The notes below the pieces were generated by a model, which did no database searches, was not told the origin of the DNA, and saw nothing but the letters and a program-made list of their open reading frames with translations. Below are positions 24,452 through 37,252 of a stretch of 64,000 nt of DNA, one piece after another (position 1 is the first letter of the stretch; each line of letters begins with the position of its first letter). This DNA comes from Ancylostoma caninum (taxonomy: Eukaryota > Nematoda > Chromadorea > Rhabditida > Ancylostomatidae), in assembly GCA_037903475.1 (NCBI GenBank), contig JBAJFG010000384.1, forward strand, positions 1,433,001 to 1,497,000, in the 5' to 3' direction. The translations under genes and the position numbers were made by a program.

Positions 24452-24559
24452 TTGTCCACGTACGTATGGAGTTTCCTATATGTTATTTTTGCGATCAACT
24501 GCGACCCTCTACAGAAAACGCTTCTATGTATGCCGAAACCGCGACTCTCCAGGACAGAT

Positions 24560-26590
24560 CTCTACGACATGTCTGAATTAAATGAGATTTCAATTCAGCA
24601 AAGAGTTCTTCTTTTCATCATGTCTTTGCGGATCATGTTACGCAAGAATTTTGCGTGTGAAGAGGTCTATTTGAGCAACACCTGTGGTCTGTTAGCCTCA
24701 TGCCAATAGTGCACATCATGAAAACGAGTGAGGAAAAACAAATCGCCACTTTTGAGATTATATTGTAAACAAAAAGTATACAAATTGGGGAAAAGAGACC
24801 ACTCAGAGAAAAAATAAGATTAATAGGGAATCTGATGTGGAAAAAACCTGTCAAAATGGAATAATATTGAATTCAAAGACATCCTATGTTGGGCTACCCT
24901 ACAGTCGATCAGCTTTATCAAGCAGAATCTTAACAAATCCTAATGGAATCCTTAAGAGTTATGAGATTTCCATGTAAGTTAACATTCCGGGGCCGACTAG
25001 GCTATCTACCTAAGCGGCATCATTAGAATTACTATTTTCTCGATTGCAAAATCTCACAAAAATATTCAGCACTTTAATGTTAGATCACGTCATGCCCATC
25101 ATATGAAAATGTACGAGGTCCTGAAAGTGAAACGCATACAGGGGACGTCAATCACGATCAGTATTCCGACGGAATGACGCGCCGCACCACTCACACGGCG
25201 CGGCGGCAAGCTGGGTGCTGCGGCTGGTGGATATTGCAGGGATTTTCAGCTTTTCTCTAGTTTCTGCGACAATTTGACTCATTTGTGGGCCCTCTTGATG
25301 AATGTTTGAGATAGAGTGGCGCCGATTCAGTTCTAATATCTGAGTTTATCGTGCTGCTTATCAACTGCTAGGCACTGTACGGCTAGCTCTGCCCCCCACC
25401 CCCCCCCCCCCTCCCAAACCAACAAAATCACTATTTTCGTCACACATTGGCTCAGCAGGTTATTTGATATGCACACCACAAAAATCATACCTATTTTATT
25501 GCGTACTACCGTATTTGTAGAGTTGCGATAGCTGTACGGTAGAACGACAGTTCAGGAACTCCTTTGAAACAGTGGGTTTATTTGACTTGATTGTCACGAT
25601 AAACAACTTTATTTAGCAAAACACTCCATTTCCCTACAAAATTAACACTGTTTGCCGCTTTGTAACAGCGACCATGCCGTAAATGTACAAAATGACCTCA
25701 TCGTACAAAATGAACATAATTTCCGTGATCAGTGCATCAAATAACTATTAGACAAAACCCCAGAAAATTTTTTGATTTTGATGTTACTGGGGTGGAAAAG
25801 TAGTAGTAGTGTGCGTAGTTGTTGAAACTAATGGGTGGTAGAACAATATTATGGCACAGTATCAAAACTCTAGTGAAGAGAAGCCATTGTCTTCACGCCA
25901 GAGGTGATGCCGGCCAGCCAGGGTTCAGCAACGCTCACGCGTACGGTGGATTGAATAATATCAGTCAGGGAGACAGTGGCTTCTCGATTAGAGCAAGTCC
26001 AAGACCGATGTGTTACTCGGAGAACTTCCCTTCGAATAAAATCTAATACAATAATAGATAGGAGCATCCTTATCCCGATGAGGTTGAGGAAGTCATCGCT
26101 TTCGCTGAGCATGCTGGAGCTGTTGTAGGGGATTATCAAGCAGCGAGGCTAACACGTGAAGCACGTTTCGTACAAAATTTCGACCGATTTCCTTTCCGGA
26201 AAGATTTTCGGTAACTTCTTTCTGATGTTGCCTTCTTATGATATGCTGATCGTAGAAGAGGGTGATATACATATGTATATAGAAAGTGTGCGGTATTTTC
26301 TCGGAAGTCAGTGTTTTCTTCCCTCCAGAAGAGGTGACAGTACCTTTAATGAATCGCAAGGCTGACAATTAATCGAGTAACTGCACCGCAAAAACTACGT
26401 AAAATTGTACCAGTATAAAGTCTCTCCGCGAGGAATACCTTGCTACGCATCGATGATAGACGAACACCTTCCATCACCTATCAAATGGAAAAGTTAAGAT
26501 GTCATTGTGGACGTCGATATACTCGTATCTAAATCTACAACCGGCTGCGAAAGGCGCGCCCCATGGACCAATGCCAATGCGGCGCCAAAT
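24560..26590. other. No gene recognised
   Basis: AT-rich stretch with a poly-C tract near 25391-25413. Two overlapping minus-strand frames at 25870-26368 were considered and not called. No repeat ends identified. Confidence 0.5.
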
Positions 26591-26602
26591 GTGACACACT
26601 AA

Positions 26603-27367
26603 AGGGGCTTTCATACATTTGCCGCGGCGGCGGTGCCGCCGCCGCGGCAAAAGTGGGTGCGCGGCAAAAGTTGCCGCCGAGCGGCATGCCGCGCTTTCAC
26701 ACAAACGTCGCCCAGCGACAAAATACCCCCTCGACCATTCCTTGCCGCTTGCCGCTGGGCGACGTCGCCGGGCGGCGCTGCGGCAAAAAAGTAAACAAGC
26801 TCTTGTCGCGGCGACGTCGCCGCGGCGCCGCCGCCGCGACGTCGCCGGCCTATGCTTAAAGGCAGCAGGAGCTGAAATTCTCGACTCTGAGCTGAGCTGC
26901 GGGTGGTGAAGTACAGACTCAGCACATCATAAATGTGAAACGAACACAGACAATGATGGCTTACCTGCAGAGAAAGTGGAACATTCGTCGCGAACACGCC
27001 TGGCCGTGTTCGTGCGCGGACGAGTTTTCCCCGGCGCGAAAGCCATTGCGGCGCGTGGTTTTGGCCGAGTCCCGCCATGAAACCCTGTGAATTGAATGCA
27101 TTTCGCTTTCCCTCTGCGCCAAACCACGCACCGCAATGGCTTTTGCGCCGGGGAAAACTCGTCCGCGCGCGAACACGGCCAGGCGTGTTCGCGACGAATG
27201 TTCCATTTTCTGTGCAGGTAAGCCATCATTGTCTGTGTTAGTTTCACATTTATGATGTGCTAAGTCTGTACTTCATCACCCACAGCTCAGCTCGAAGTCG
27301 AGGATTTCAGCTCCTGCTGCCTTTAACCATGGGCGACTGCCGCCGCGGCAAATGTATGAAAGCCACT
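26603..27367. mobile_element. Foldback MITE with GC-rich arms, TTAA-like flanks
   Basis: Left end AGGGGCTTTCATACATTTGC and right end its inverse (AGTGGCTTTCATACATTTGC). The left arm is low-complexity CGCCGCGGCGAC. TTAA is imperfect at the left. The smaller foldback 26860-27322 is nested in it. Confidence 0.6.
26860..27322. mobile_element. TTAA-flanked foldback, family copy A
   Basis: AGGCAGCAGGAGC ends, TTAA on both sides, arms of about 210 bp that pair across a short centre near 27080. Nearly the same element recurs at 31144-31606. The palindromic arms yield open frames on both strands (VRARTRPGVFATNV and similar) that are not genes. Confidence 0.8.
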
Positions 27368-27369
27368 TA

Positions 27370-28880
27370 AATCTCGTGGGAAGGATGTGTTAGGTGTTCA
27401 AAATCAATGTATTTTTGAACTACTGATGGACATTGCGCTGGTTGACCAACAATAGAAATTTCACAAAGGCCAGCAAAAAGACGCCTCTCCGGATTGATTC
27501 TTAGAAGAGCAGTGAATTGGCTGCTCAAATAATTTGTTCCAGCTATTGATTAGATTTCCTACAGCTTCTTCCAGATAGACTTACAGTTCGCACGTTCGTG
27601 ATATTTTGAAGTTGTTACGATTCGGAAGGTTATTTTGTGATCAGAACTGGGAGAAGTCGAGTTTTAGTGATTAAGATATTCGCATTAATTTTATTCCGTT
27701 AGCAATCATAATAGGCAGCAATGAAAATCACAGAATTCAGCAATGGTATGAAATAAGGAGTGGTCATCCCGATTACACCTCTATCTTACACCGAAACTAT
27801 CATCCCCATTGCGAAGGGTGGCGGTCAAGACGTACGCCGCGATGCGACGGCGCTGCACGCGTACGCTTTCCAAGTTCAGGCTGTTTCTCCAACTCCGACG
27901 CACTGAATGACATCAATGGCCATCTTTTAACAGTTTGTGGGTTCCGATAACACACATCTGTCCCACTCAAGCTCAAAAAATTTGTCCATATCCATGCAGA
28001 ACAGCTCGTATCCTAGAAAGCCGCAGCCGCGACGCGCACATGAATCGACCAATCACAGACCGGTAGCGTACCTCTTGTCACGCAGCCCACTGCGAAACTC
28101 AGCTCTCATGTTCTCAACAGTTGTATTAAACATCTGATTGTTGAACTACCTCACTTGCTGACTCTGTTCCATCGACACGGTAGTTGGGGAGCATTTAATG
28201 TCCAGCTAAATGGAATACCTGAGCAGAAAGGAATAAGTACATAGTCTTGTAAGATACAATTGCGGGTGCACTCTGTGATTGGGATATCCCTCTCAGGCTT
28301 TGTTCTATCTAGGTTTCAGTTTTCAACAAACAAACTCCTGAGTATTCAGCGTCTCGACTGCTTGAAGACAGGAAACATCTTGCCTACAGGAATATTTCGT
28401 TCTTGATAATGGGACCGCTAAGAAGTCACTTAGTTGGCGTTCTTGCAAAATGCTAAACGCTACTTGTGGGGGATTCTTCCTTCTCAGGCAAATTTTTCTA
28501 CGTCGGGGCATTTTCTAATTAAAACAGAGCGGGACTACGCTGGTCAGGATAGAACTGGTGGCAACATATTGACAGAATGACAATAAGCAATTCTGTGCAG
28601 CGAAGTAGAGAGGGAATTCATTTCATAGGCTCTACATAATTAATTGCTACAGAGTGAAAACCAAACCCATATAACATATTTGTAACCGCAGATACACTGC
28701 CGTACCTAAAATAGTCCCTTGAGAAGCGTTCCTCCTCTTCCTCCACTAGTGCTTCCTATTGAACCTATCGTTGGGAGGTGTCTTGAGTGAGACTGCATGT
28801 CTCACAACAAAATCTAAATCCACAATTCAGAAATACACTGTATACCCGTTGTCAGCACATTCATCATGTGCAATTTGGTG
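27370..28880. other. No gene recognised
   Basis: Unique-looking intergenic sequence without a supported exon or paired repeat. Confidence 0.5.
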
Positions 28881-28959
28881 CGCATTTTCAAATTTGGCGC
28901 CGCATTGGCATTGGGCCATGGGGCGCGCCTTTCGCAGCTGGTTGTACTCTGAACTTTCT

Positions 28960-29205
28960 GCCCGCGGTGGACCCGCAGTACGAGGTCGATCCGCGGTGGA
29001 TCCGCCGTTGCCCGCGATAAATCCGCACATGCCCACGGTGGACAACCGGGAGTGACGTCACTCCCGCGCTATGCCCGCACGTGCCCGCGGTGTATCCGCA
29101 CATGCCCGCGGTGGACCCGCAGTAACATTGCTATCCGCGGTGGACCCGCACATGTCACACGGTGGACCCGCACCTGCCCGCGGTGGACCCGCAGTAGAGC
29201 TGGTT
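28960..29205 (+). repeat. GC-rich minisatellite, array 1
   Basis: About 20-24-bp units of the type CCGCGGTGGACCCGCACATGC, ten or so copies, with variants ending CAGTA. Frames over it read RGGPA or HRGHVR repeats only. Confidence 0.9.
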
Positions 29206-29243
29206 GCGTCATCAATGCCAACAAAACCTCCAAGCGCGATGCA

Positions 29244-29330
29244 CGCATGGATGAGTGGATAAGAGAGCGGACTTGGAAACATGAGTTCGAAAAGGTACGT
29301 GGGTTCGAATCCAGTGGTGTAAAAACGCTT
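29244..29330 (+). other. tRNA-like sequence (pseudogene or SINE head)
   Basis: TGGATGAGTGGATAAGAG resembles the A box of Ser/Leu-type tRNAs and GGGTTCGAATCC is a perfect B box, spaced about 60 nt apart. The arms do not pair into a good cloverleaf, so it is not called as a working tRNA. Confidence 0.4.
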
Positions 29331-29444
29331 TCAGGATGAAATATCAGTGCCATCGTGGATTTGCCTCCTCCTCCTCACGACAGGGTCTTCGATACAGGAC
29401 CATTTTTAGAAGAAAATAACCAGTTCCTTGAAAATGCATGTTCC

Positions 29445-29610
29445 CGCGGTGGACCCGCACATGCCCGCGGTGGGTCCGCATATGCCCGCGGTGGAGCCGC
29501 ACATACCCGCGGTGGAGCCGCAGTACATCCGCGGTGGAGCCGCACATGCCCGCGGTGGCGAACCGCGGATCCACCTCGGGCGTACCGCGGATCCACCGCG
29601 GGCAGGAAGT
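29445..29610 (+). repeat. GC-rich minisatellite, array 2
   Basis: Same CCGCGGTGGA unit as at 28960 with CCCGCACATGC and GAGCCGCACATACC variants. The two arrays flank the tRNA-like sequence. Confidence 0.9.
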
Positions 29611-30266
29611 TCAGAGTAGATTTAGATACGAGTACGAGTATATTTGGTAATATTTCAAGGAATTGGTCGATCATATTCAGTGCGAGCCCGGGAGAATCTT
29701 AATTATCGAGCATTATGTGGGAGCTCTCAACCATATGCGAACGAGCTGCTAGCCAAACCCCACTAATTACTTTTCGTATAAATAGTCAGCCACCTTGGGA
29801 CCAGGCAAACCTGTGAGAGTTAGCTCTACTGGTTATCGCGAAGACTACGTAACGTTAAGAAGCTAACATTAGTTCAAAGGACGAAAAAATATTGGAGGGA
29901 GTGAGGGAATACCGACGTGCACATGAAGTACGATAAAGGTTAGAAAATAGTGTATGAGGTCTTTATTCGCCTCCAAAAGGATGAAAAGGATGACAGTGTA
30001 GTGTATGACGAGCTCCCTTTTAAAAACTCAACTGTGAACAGAACCAATGCTAATTACCTACACATCTGCTCGAATGACAGATTAAATGTAACTATGGACC
30101 TAAAATTTCCATAAAGCACTCAAAATTTGCCAGAACAAGTGCTCAAAAACCCACCTGGTCGTTTGAACCCCCAGCAATATTTGATTTAAGCGTCGGTTAC
30201 GGTAGACGCACGGTCTGCAAATGCACGCAGCCATTCTGGAGTGTGTTTAGTTGGCAGCTCTCACGC

Positions 30267-30340
30267 GAAATCGGGGTTTTAGTTGAACACTAGTATTACC
30301 ATGCTGTACTGATTGGTGTTCAACTAAAACCCCCGATTTC
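30267..30340. repeat. Short hairpin
   Basis: GAAATCGGGGTTTTAGTTGA pairs with the inverse ending CCCCGATTTC across a 25-bp loop; 24-bp stem with one mismatch. Confidence 0.7.
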
Positions 30341-30895
30341 AGATTGATTGAACAAATTGAAAAGTAAATTAAAAAATTTATCTAGTGCTATGAGCCGGTC
30401 TTAGTCACACAATTTGGATAAGCAGAAAACATGGAATTTCGCCTGCCACTTAGACACCAACGATATGAAGAACTTTAGGCATTATTCATGCTTGCTGGGC
30501 GGAAAAGCTGACCAGTCGATACACAATACAAAATAGGGAGGAAGAAGGGAAATCCTGGCAGGTAAAGGGGTTTTTACAGTTTTGACGCGCCGCGCCCTCT
30601 GTTTAAGCATGAGCAGCGTCAACGCAGTGCGAGCTGCAGCGTCCTCTGCTGCAAGGTGGGCGCTTTCACAGTTTTTGACGCGGAGCGTCATTTTGCGAGC
30701 TCGCAGTGCGAGCTGCGTCAAGGAATGCTCTGATTGTATATATTGATTCTTTTTTCTTTTCTTTTTTTTTCAGAGTGACTTCCCTCACAGAACTTGTGCA
30801 GACAACGGTCCGAGTCTGGTAACAGATGTGTGGCCCTTTATATACGAAAAGAACTTTGATTTCCTTGTTTTAAACTTCCCTTTAAAGGGGTTTTC

Positions 30896-31649
30896 ACAGT
30901 TTTCAGCATTGTGCGGCGCGGCACGGCGCAAGAAGTGGACCGCTGTGAGCTCACTTTTCGCCTCGCAATGAACTTCCAGCTTGCCGCGTTGCCGCAGCAG
31001 CAAAGAATGCTACGAAGCATTCCATGCCGCAGCCCGCAGGGCGAGCTCGCAAACTTACGCGCCGCGGCAAAAAGTGTGAAAGGACCCCACTTGTGGCAGA
31101 TATCCTTGTGAGCTCGCACTGCGATGACGCTGCGTCTGCTTAAAGGCAGCTGGAGCCGAAATCCTCGACTCCGAGCTGAGCTGTAGGTGATGAAGTACAG
31201 ACTCAGCACATCATAAATGTGAAACGAACACAGACAATGATGGCTTACCTGCAGAGAAAATGGAACATTCCTCGCGAACACGCCTGGCCGTGTTCGCGCG
31301 CGGACGAGTTTTCCCCGGCGCGAAAGCCATTGCAGCGCGTGGTTTTGGCCGAGTTCCGCCATGAAACCCTATGAACTGAATGCATTTCGTTTTCCCTTTG
31401 CGCCAAACCACGCACCGCAATGGCTTTTGCGCCGGGAAAAACTCGTCCGCGCGCGAACACGGCCAGGCGTGTTCGCGACGAATGTTTCATTTTCTCTGCA
31501 GGTAAGCCATCATTGTCTGTGTTCGTTTCACATTTATGATGTGCTGAGTCTGTACTTCATCACCCACAGCTCAGCTCGGAGTCGAGGATTTCGGCTCCTG
31601 CTGCCTTTAAGCACAGGGCGCGGCGCTCGTCAAAACTGCGAAAACCCCT
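30896..31649. mobile_element. TTAA-flanked MITE with TTTTCACAGTTTT ends
   Basis: AGGGGTTTTCACAGTTTT at the left and its near-exact inverse at the right, both against TTAA. GC-rich inner arms; the copy B foldback is nested inside. A related left end lies at 30556. Confidence 0.75.
31144..31606. mobile_element. TTAA-flanked foldback, family copy B
   Basis: Same element as 26860-27322: AGGCAGC ends, TTAA on both sides, arms carrying CATCATTGTCTGTGTTCGTT and GTTCGCGCGCGGACGAG. Two near-identical copies about 4 kb apart, each inside a larger TTAA-type element. Confidence 0.8.
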
Positions 31650-32051
31650 TTAATTGCGGCAAACCGCGTCGTTTGCCGCAACCCCAACGCGAGTTGAAAG
31701 ACGAGAAGTCAGCTCGCAGCGAGTGACTTCTCGCGCCACGTCGCAACTTGCCAAAACCTTAAAAAACCCCTTAAAGGCAGTGTCTCAGCTCAGGTTCGAT
31801 TTCGAGCATTGGGTATGAGAAGAATCTAGGGAAGGTGCTGATTACAAAGGTGTAGGAATCCCTACTGAAAAGTGCAAAAAACCCTCTTCTTTAACGGTAT
31901 CATTTTGGAGCAAACTTCCAGCCGCCGCATCAAAAGCTCGTCCACACAGCAACGCGCCGTTATCGATCGGCACCACTCCATGCCACTCCACGCCGGCATG
32001 AGGCTCCTTGCATTCCACCTCTCGTGCATGCAGCTGTGTAACGTCCTCGAA

Positions 32052-32665
32052 GGTACTATTGTACTTCAACGGCCCACTATCGACCCCAATACAAAGTCAT
32101 GGAATTCTTCCAGAACTTGCAAACCGGAGTAATTCGAGGTGCTAATCACGAATATCACATTTATTTCGCATGATATTACCAATTTTACTGATTTTATCGA
32201 TTTTTTCCAGGCACTGACCTTCTCTTGGATCTTTCTGAAAACTTGCATACGGGGTTTTTGGAGGCGCAGATATGAAAAGGTTTCACAAGAAAAGGTCAAC
32301 TAAGTACGGAAAACTTCAGTAAAGGTCAACTAAGTACGGAAAACTTCAGTAAAGTCTGAAACTACACTTCCCTACGGAGAAAAGCCTGAAGAAAATCAAC
32401 GAAACCGAGATTATATTGCAAAACGACGATTATATTCGTGAACATCAACTTCAAAAACCTCCACACGCACTTTTTCAGAGCGATTCGAGTCGAACTTGCA
32501 GAAAAAAAAATCGATAAAATGAGAAAATCGATACTATCATGCGAAATGGATGTGATATTCGTGATTAGCACCTCGAATTACCCCGGTATGCAAGTTTTGG
32601 GAGAAATCCATGACTTCGAGTTTGGGGTCGATAGTGGAGCCGCTGAAGTAAGTACAATAGCGCAC
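32052..32665. repeat. Foldback with about 125-bp arms
   Basis: GGAGTAATTCGAGGTGCTAA and the following ATCACGAATATCACAT return inverted at 32545-32590. A CTAAGTACGGAAAACTTCAG unit is doubled at 32309-32352. Confidence 0.7.
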
Positions 32666-32679
32666 ACTAGAGTTTTACA

Positions 32680-32905
32680 TTCGAAAATACTTTTCGAATA
32701 TTCGAATTTCCGAATTTTTTGCGAACCATTGAATTTTCGAATGTTCGAGCTTTCGAATTTTCTGAACCCATCGAATATTCGAATACTCGAATTTTAGAAT
32801 TTCTAGGGATCCCCGAATTTTTTAATATTCGAATTTTCGCGAAGCACCGAATTTTCGAATATGCGAACTTTCGAATATTCGAATGTTCGAATATTTATCT
32901 GAATA
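32680..32905. repeat. TTCGAATATTCGAA-type low-complexity tract
   Basis: Runs of short self-complementary TTCGAA words separated by ATTTT. A matching tract is at 34180-34345. Confidence 0.85.
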
Positions 32906-33887
32906 ACATTCCATTTGGTAAAAACATTTTGTACCCATGCATGTAGGCGAACAAGGCGATATGTTTCCCAATCATAATAGGCATGAAACTTTTTGGGTAG
33001 TAAGTTTCATTTGTCGTTTTCGAATTTCTCACAACTTTCTCATGAGTGGAAGCTTGTGCTGCTGTGCAGTTGGTCCCTTATCGGTTTTAGGACTTGAAAG
33101 TCCTAAGCTTAAGAACGCCTATGTCACTTGAGGTCTGTAACCATCATTAAAGGATCGTAAAGTGGATGAAACCCTTCGTTCGTGAAAAAAAGCTTTCGCT
33201 TTAATATCTCTGTGCTGTAGTTTAACAAAACGAGCCATGGTAGTGAATGTAGGGGTAGTGACGTGATAAGAATAATGTTGGGTGCAGTGACTCAGTTACA
33301 TTGAGCATGAATGAGCTTCCAACTATCAACAAAAAAAAAGCGTCAGCGATATAAAAAAAACACTGCGTGTTACCCCGTTCCTCATTATTACTTCGGTTTA
33401 TCAGGTCCAACTGCATGCTTGTTGGATGTCAAAACCAACAGAACTTCTTTAACAAGAAATCGGAGTATGTTTGTGCAGAAAGGTTAATAGGAGGATCTCA
33501 AGATTTTGTGTGATCTCTGAATTCCACAACTAACGATTATGTACTTAGGAAGAGTTTCAATGAAGTAGTAGTTGGAAATCGGCTAAATATAGGGGAGAAT
33601 GCTGTGTAAAATTTATTATTACAGTTTGCAGTTCACTTACATAGTTCTGGAGGAACGGCTTGGATAATCAGAAGTTTAGTTGAAACTGCTAGCTTCTCAA
33701 GTGTAGAAAAGTACGTTCAACGTAGGTTTTGCCGGGAATATCGTCGTCGCCAACAACGTACATTTCAAATGCGGTTGGCACCTTTAGAAAGCGTGCAAAG
33801 ATAGAGCAGGTTTTTGGGAAAATTGAGATTGGAATGAGAAATTGGACCGGGTTTCAATTGGAATGGTTCTTCAGCGAGAAAAGGGCA

Positions 33888-34125
33888 ATTTATACTGGAT
33901 GCGTGCGACTGACGCGCGTGCGTCTATATGATGAAGAATAGAGCCCAGTCGCATAGCAGTCGCATCGCAGTCGCAGCTCAGACGTACGCGTTCACGGCTT
34001 CGCGGCGGCCGCGCGTTCTCTTCATTGAGGATGTACATGCCGTGTTGACCGGTCTTCATGCAAAATCCCTTCCAAATGGATGCGTGCGACTGATGCGCGA
34101 CTGACGCACGCAGCTGGTATAAATT
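33888..34125. mobile_element. MITE with TATAC ends
   Basis: AATTTATAC...GCGTGCG at the left pairs with CGCACGC...GTATAAATT at the right. About 238 bp. Confidence 0.6.
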
Positions 34126-34179
34126 ACCCTAAAATGGGACTCAAATAACAGTTGCGAAACAAAACAATTCTAAATACTC

Positions 34180-34345
34180 GAATTTTCGGCCTAAAATTTC
34201 CGAATATTCGAACTTTCGAATAATCCCGGACCCTCGGATTTTCGAATGTTCGAATTTTCGAATATTGCGAGGTCATCGAATTTTTCAACATTCGAATTTT
34301 CGAATTTTTCGGTACCCCCGAGTTTTCGAATATTCGAATTTTATT
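34180..34345. repeat. Second TTCGAA low-complexity tract
   Basis: Same word structure as 32680-32905, in the opposite half of the large inverted-repeat element. Confidence 0.8.
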
Positions 34346-34434
34346 CGATTCAGTTAAAACTTTAGTGGACACTGTTCCACTTTTCTGCTCCAAAATCTCA
34401 AAATCAAAAATTTCTCTGAAACTTCGTCTAGTGG

Positions 34435-34815
34435 TAGGGGGTGATTTGACATGCTGATCACGAATATCACACTCATTTTGTGCCGTAACGCCATTTGGGT
34501 AGGGTCACGGTAGGGTTAGGGTAAGCAAGTCATCTCACGGAATCACCTGGATTTTTATCTACGGGAGGTACTTGGCACGAATATCACATTGATTTTGCAA
34601 GTTGAAAGCAACTTGAGGTCTTCCTATGGACTGTACTTACCCTAACCCTACCGTAACGCTACCCCAAATAGGGTTGCGGAACTAAACGAGTATGCCCCCT
34701 TAGACAAAAATTCAGATGATTCTGTGAGATACGGTATTTACCCGAACCCGACCATAACCTTACCCACATGGTACGGCACAAAGTGAGTGTCGTATCCTTG
34801 ATCAGCATGTTAAAT
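34435..34815. repeat. Inverted repeat with GGGTTAGGGTAAG segment
   Basis: ATGCTGATCACGAATATCAC and CGGTAGGGTTAGGGTAAG at the left match inverted sequence at 34632-34810. No telomere-like tandem array. Confidence 0.65.
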
Positions 34816-35259
34816 AACGCCCCTGAATGAAGTTTCAGTGGAATTTTTGATTTTGAGATTTTGAGGCAGAACAAGTGGAATAGTGCCCAATAGTGCCGTA
34901 CAATGTTTTGCAAGCGTCAAGGTTATGGTCGAGAGTGCTAGCACAGTAGGATGCTTGGACCAAGTCAACGAGAATGCGAGGATGATACACAGCTGCACGC
35001 ATGAGAGGTCGAATGCAAGGAGCCTCATGCCGGCGTGGAGTGGCATGGAGTGGCGCGATAGATACCGGCGCCTCGCCGTGTGGACGAGCTTTCGATGCGG
35101 CGGCTGGAAGTTTGCTCCAAAATGATACCGTTAAAGAAGAGGGTTTTTTGCACTTTTCAGCAGGGATTCCTACACCTTTGTAATCAGCACCTTCCCTAGA
35201 TTCTTCTCATACCCAATGCTCGAAATCGAACCTGAGCTGAGACACTGCCTTCAAGAAAT

Positions 35260-36460
35260 GCTCCTGATTTTGCTTTTGTAATTGCCGTGTGAACAAACTG
35301 CGTTTCCGCTCCGGGACAGTGCGAAAACCTTGTGAAGTTTTGGAGAGGTCCGCCAATTTTTCCACATGTCAAGCATGAATAACGCCATACCCATCGCAAC
35401 CACCAGATAGCAAGTGCCACCACTACGGCACAAAGCAAGAAATCGAAACAAACGCCACTGTTTCCGTTCGCTTCAACAAAGTCACCTTGCAGTGAATCAT
35501 CAGCGCTTTGAAGGCGTACAATTAGTGGTTTCACACCCTATAAGATTCAGCATACATGCTTGAGTATTGCCCCAAACAGCTCCGAATGAAAGATGTAACG
35601 CACAAGACACCGAGCACGAGCCTACTACAGCTAACATCTCGCTGTGAAACGCCTATAACCAAGTACTCGCAAGCCACCAAGTTTCACAAACAAGTGGTAA
35701 GGAAAAGCCCTGTGTTTGTTAGCATGAAGAAAGCCGCAAGGACAAACGAATGCAGGACAACGATACATTTAGGATAAGACGGAGGCGAAAGACAAGCCCA
35801 CGCGACAAAACGTGCGCTGCAGTTCATCGTGGAACTGCGTTTCGGACGTAAAATGCGGTGTCCTCAGTGCAACCACGGATTCACAGGTGCTGGTCGAAGC
35901 GGTCGGTTTTCAACACAGTTGCTCGCTGCATTGAATTTCGAGTTACCAATTTGCGCACCATTTTTAGTTAGTTTAAGGTCCAGTTCGTTAGTGACGACCA
36001 GAAAGCCCTCGGAAGCCGCGAAAATCCGGCTGACATATCTGAAATATTGCTAAGTCCCCGAAGTAAATAATTTACTGCATAGTACTTGCAAATTTGCGTC
36101 ACTGTTCCATATTTTTTGGTCGAACCAGGGCAGCTGACTCGTCTTGTTTCGTTACTAACAGTGTTTGCATAAGATACGAGACAAAAATCCATTGTCGATC
36201 ATTGTCGATTCAATGGACGCGAAGTTCAGACCATGAAGTTTTATTTTTCCTTTCCTTATGGTTTCAGTGTGTCGCCTCACGTCTCTCCCTCTTTTTTTCT
36301 TCGACGAAATTAGAAACAAAAGTGGCAGTGAATCCAAGATAAAGCTTCATCAAAGCATAAGGCCTGTAAATGTTTCATGATCGCTATCAATTGTGGGCTT
36401 ATGCCTCTTATCTTGCAATCCCACTTCGGAGATTAATCAAAGGATAAGAGATGTACTGGT
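35260..36460. other. No gene recognised
   Basis: Short open frames on both strands but no splice-supported exon and no paired repeats that I could place. Confidence 0.45.
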
Positions 36461-36462
36461 TG

Positions 36463-37252
36463 CTCAGACAATGGATCGGGCTGACCGCGGTACCAATATT
36501 TGGCGGACCGTAGCCAACTCCGCGGTCAGCCAAATAATTAAGCGCGGTCGGCCAGATATCGGTGCGCGGTCAGCCCGCGAAAGATCCGCGGTCAGCCCGT
36601 CGAAGTGATGTCGTGGCGTGCTCATAACGGCAGTAATAGTTACTGATGATGTGTGGACGATATTTTTGCGATCAAATTCAACATTCGCCAAAAAATCTCC
36701 CCATTTATCGTTGCAAATTGCGCAGTACAAACAATTTCGAGAAATAGAAAGGCCAACATCACCAGGATTTATTCGTATTCTTCAGATTATGTGCTTAAAA
36801 CTTTCTCCTTTTGTAGCCGTTTACAAAGTGCATAACTGTAGCAGTTTATAAAGTGCATAATATTAATTACTAAGCTCTCTTGATGAGAGCTTCACTCCAA
36901 AAATATCTAGAGAGTGGCACCCATCCCCCCACCGAATCGGGGGTGGGTTCCACTCTTCAGCAAAAAATAGGTTACTCCTTAACTTCTTCGGCATTTCCAG
37001 AGAAGGATTGCCGCTTCATATACATCCTACTTATCACCGTCACTATGTTCACAAAGGTTGCATCGTACATTGTGCGGGTTCTACGGGCCGAATTTGGCTG
37101 ACCGCGGACAGTACCGCGGTCAGCCAAATTTTCGACGAAGGACCGCGGTCAGTCAAACTTATGAGTAAAGACCGCGGTCAGCCAGCTTTCTGTGCGCGGT
37201 CAGCCCGTTCCGCATATCATGGTACCGCGGTCAGCCCGTTCCATTGTCTGAG
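36463..37252. mobile_element. TIR element with CCGCGGTCAGCC clusters
   Basis: CTCAGACAATGGATCGGGCT at the left returns inverted at the right with one change over 32 bp. CCGCGGTCAGCC recurs about ten times in two subterminal clusters, in both orientations. Such clusters are typical transposase-binding sites. No target duplication found and no transposase. Confidence 0.65.

Larger units (their letters stand above)
31775..35250. mobile_element. Large inverted-repeat element, about 285-bp arms
   Basis: Left arm starts AGGCAGTGTCTCAGCTCAGG after TTAA; right arm is its inverse and ends before TCAA. The arms share an internal AAAAAACCCTCTTCTTTAACG segment. The 2.9-kb centre holds another foldback (32052-32665), TTCGAA-rich tracts and an AT-rich MITE, so it has been filled by later insertions or is composite. 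Confidence 0.7.

Noticed and set aside
25870..26368. Overlapping minus-strand frames as a gene
   Set aside because: Two different frames, no convincing splice joins and no recognised motif.
26620..27080. 155-codon minus-strand and 98-codon plus-strand frames as genes
   Set aside because: They lie in GC-rich palindromic MITE arms; near-identical frames recur in the second copy at 31.2 kb on the other strand.
29244..29330. Functional tRNA-Ser or tRNA-Leu
   Set aside because: B box is perfect, but the acceptor and anticodon stems do not pair.
34500..34650. Telomeric repeat from GGGTTAGGGTAAG
   Set aside because: No tandem array, and nematode telomeres normally use TTAGGC.
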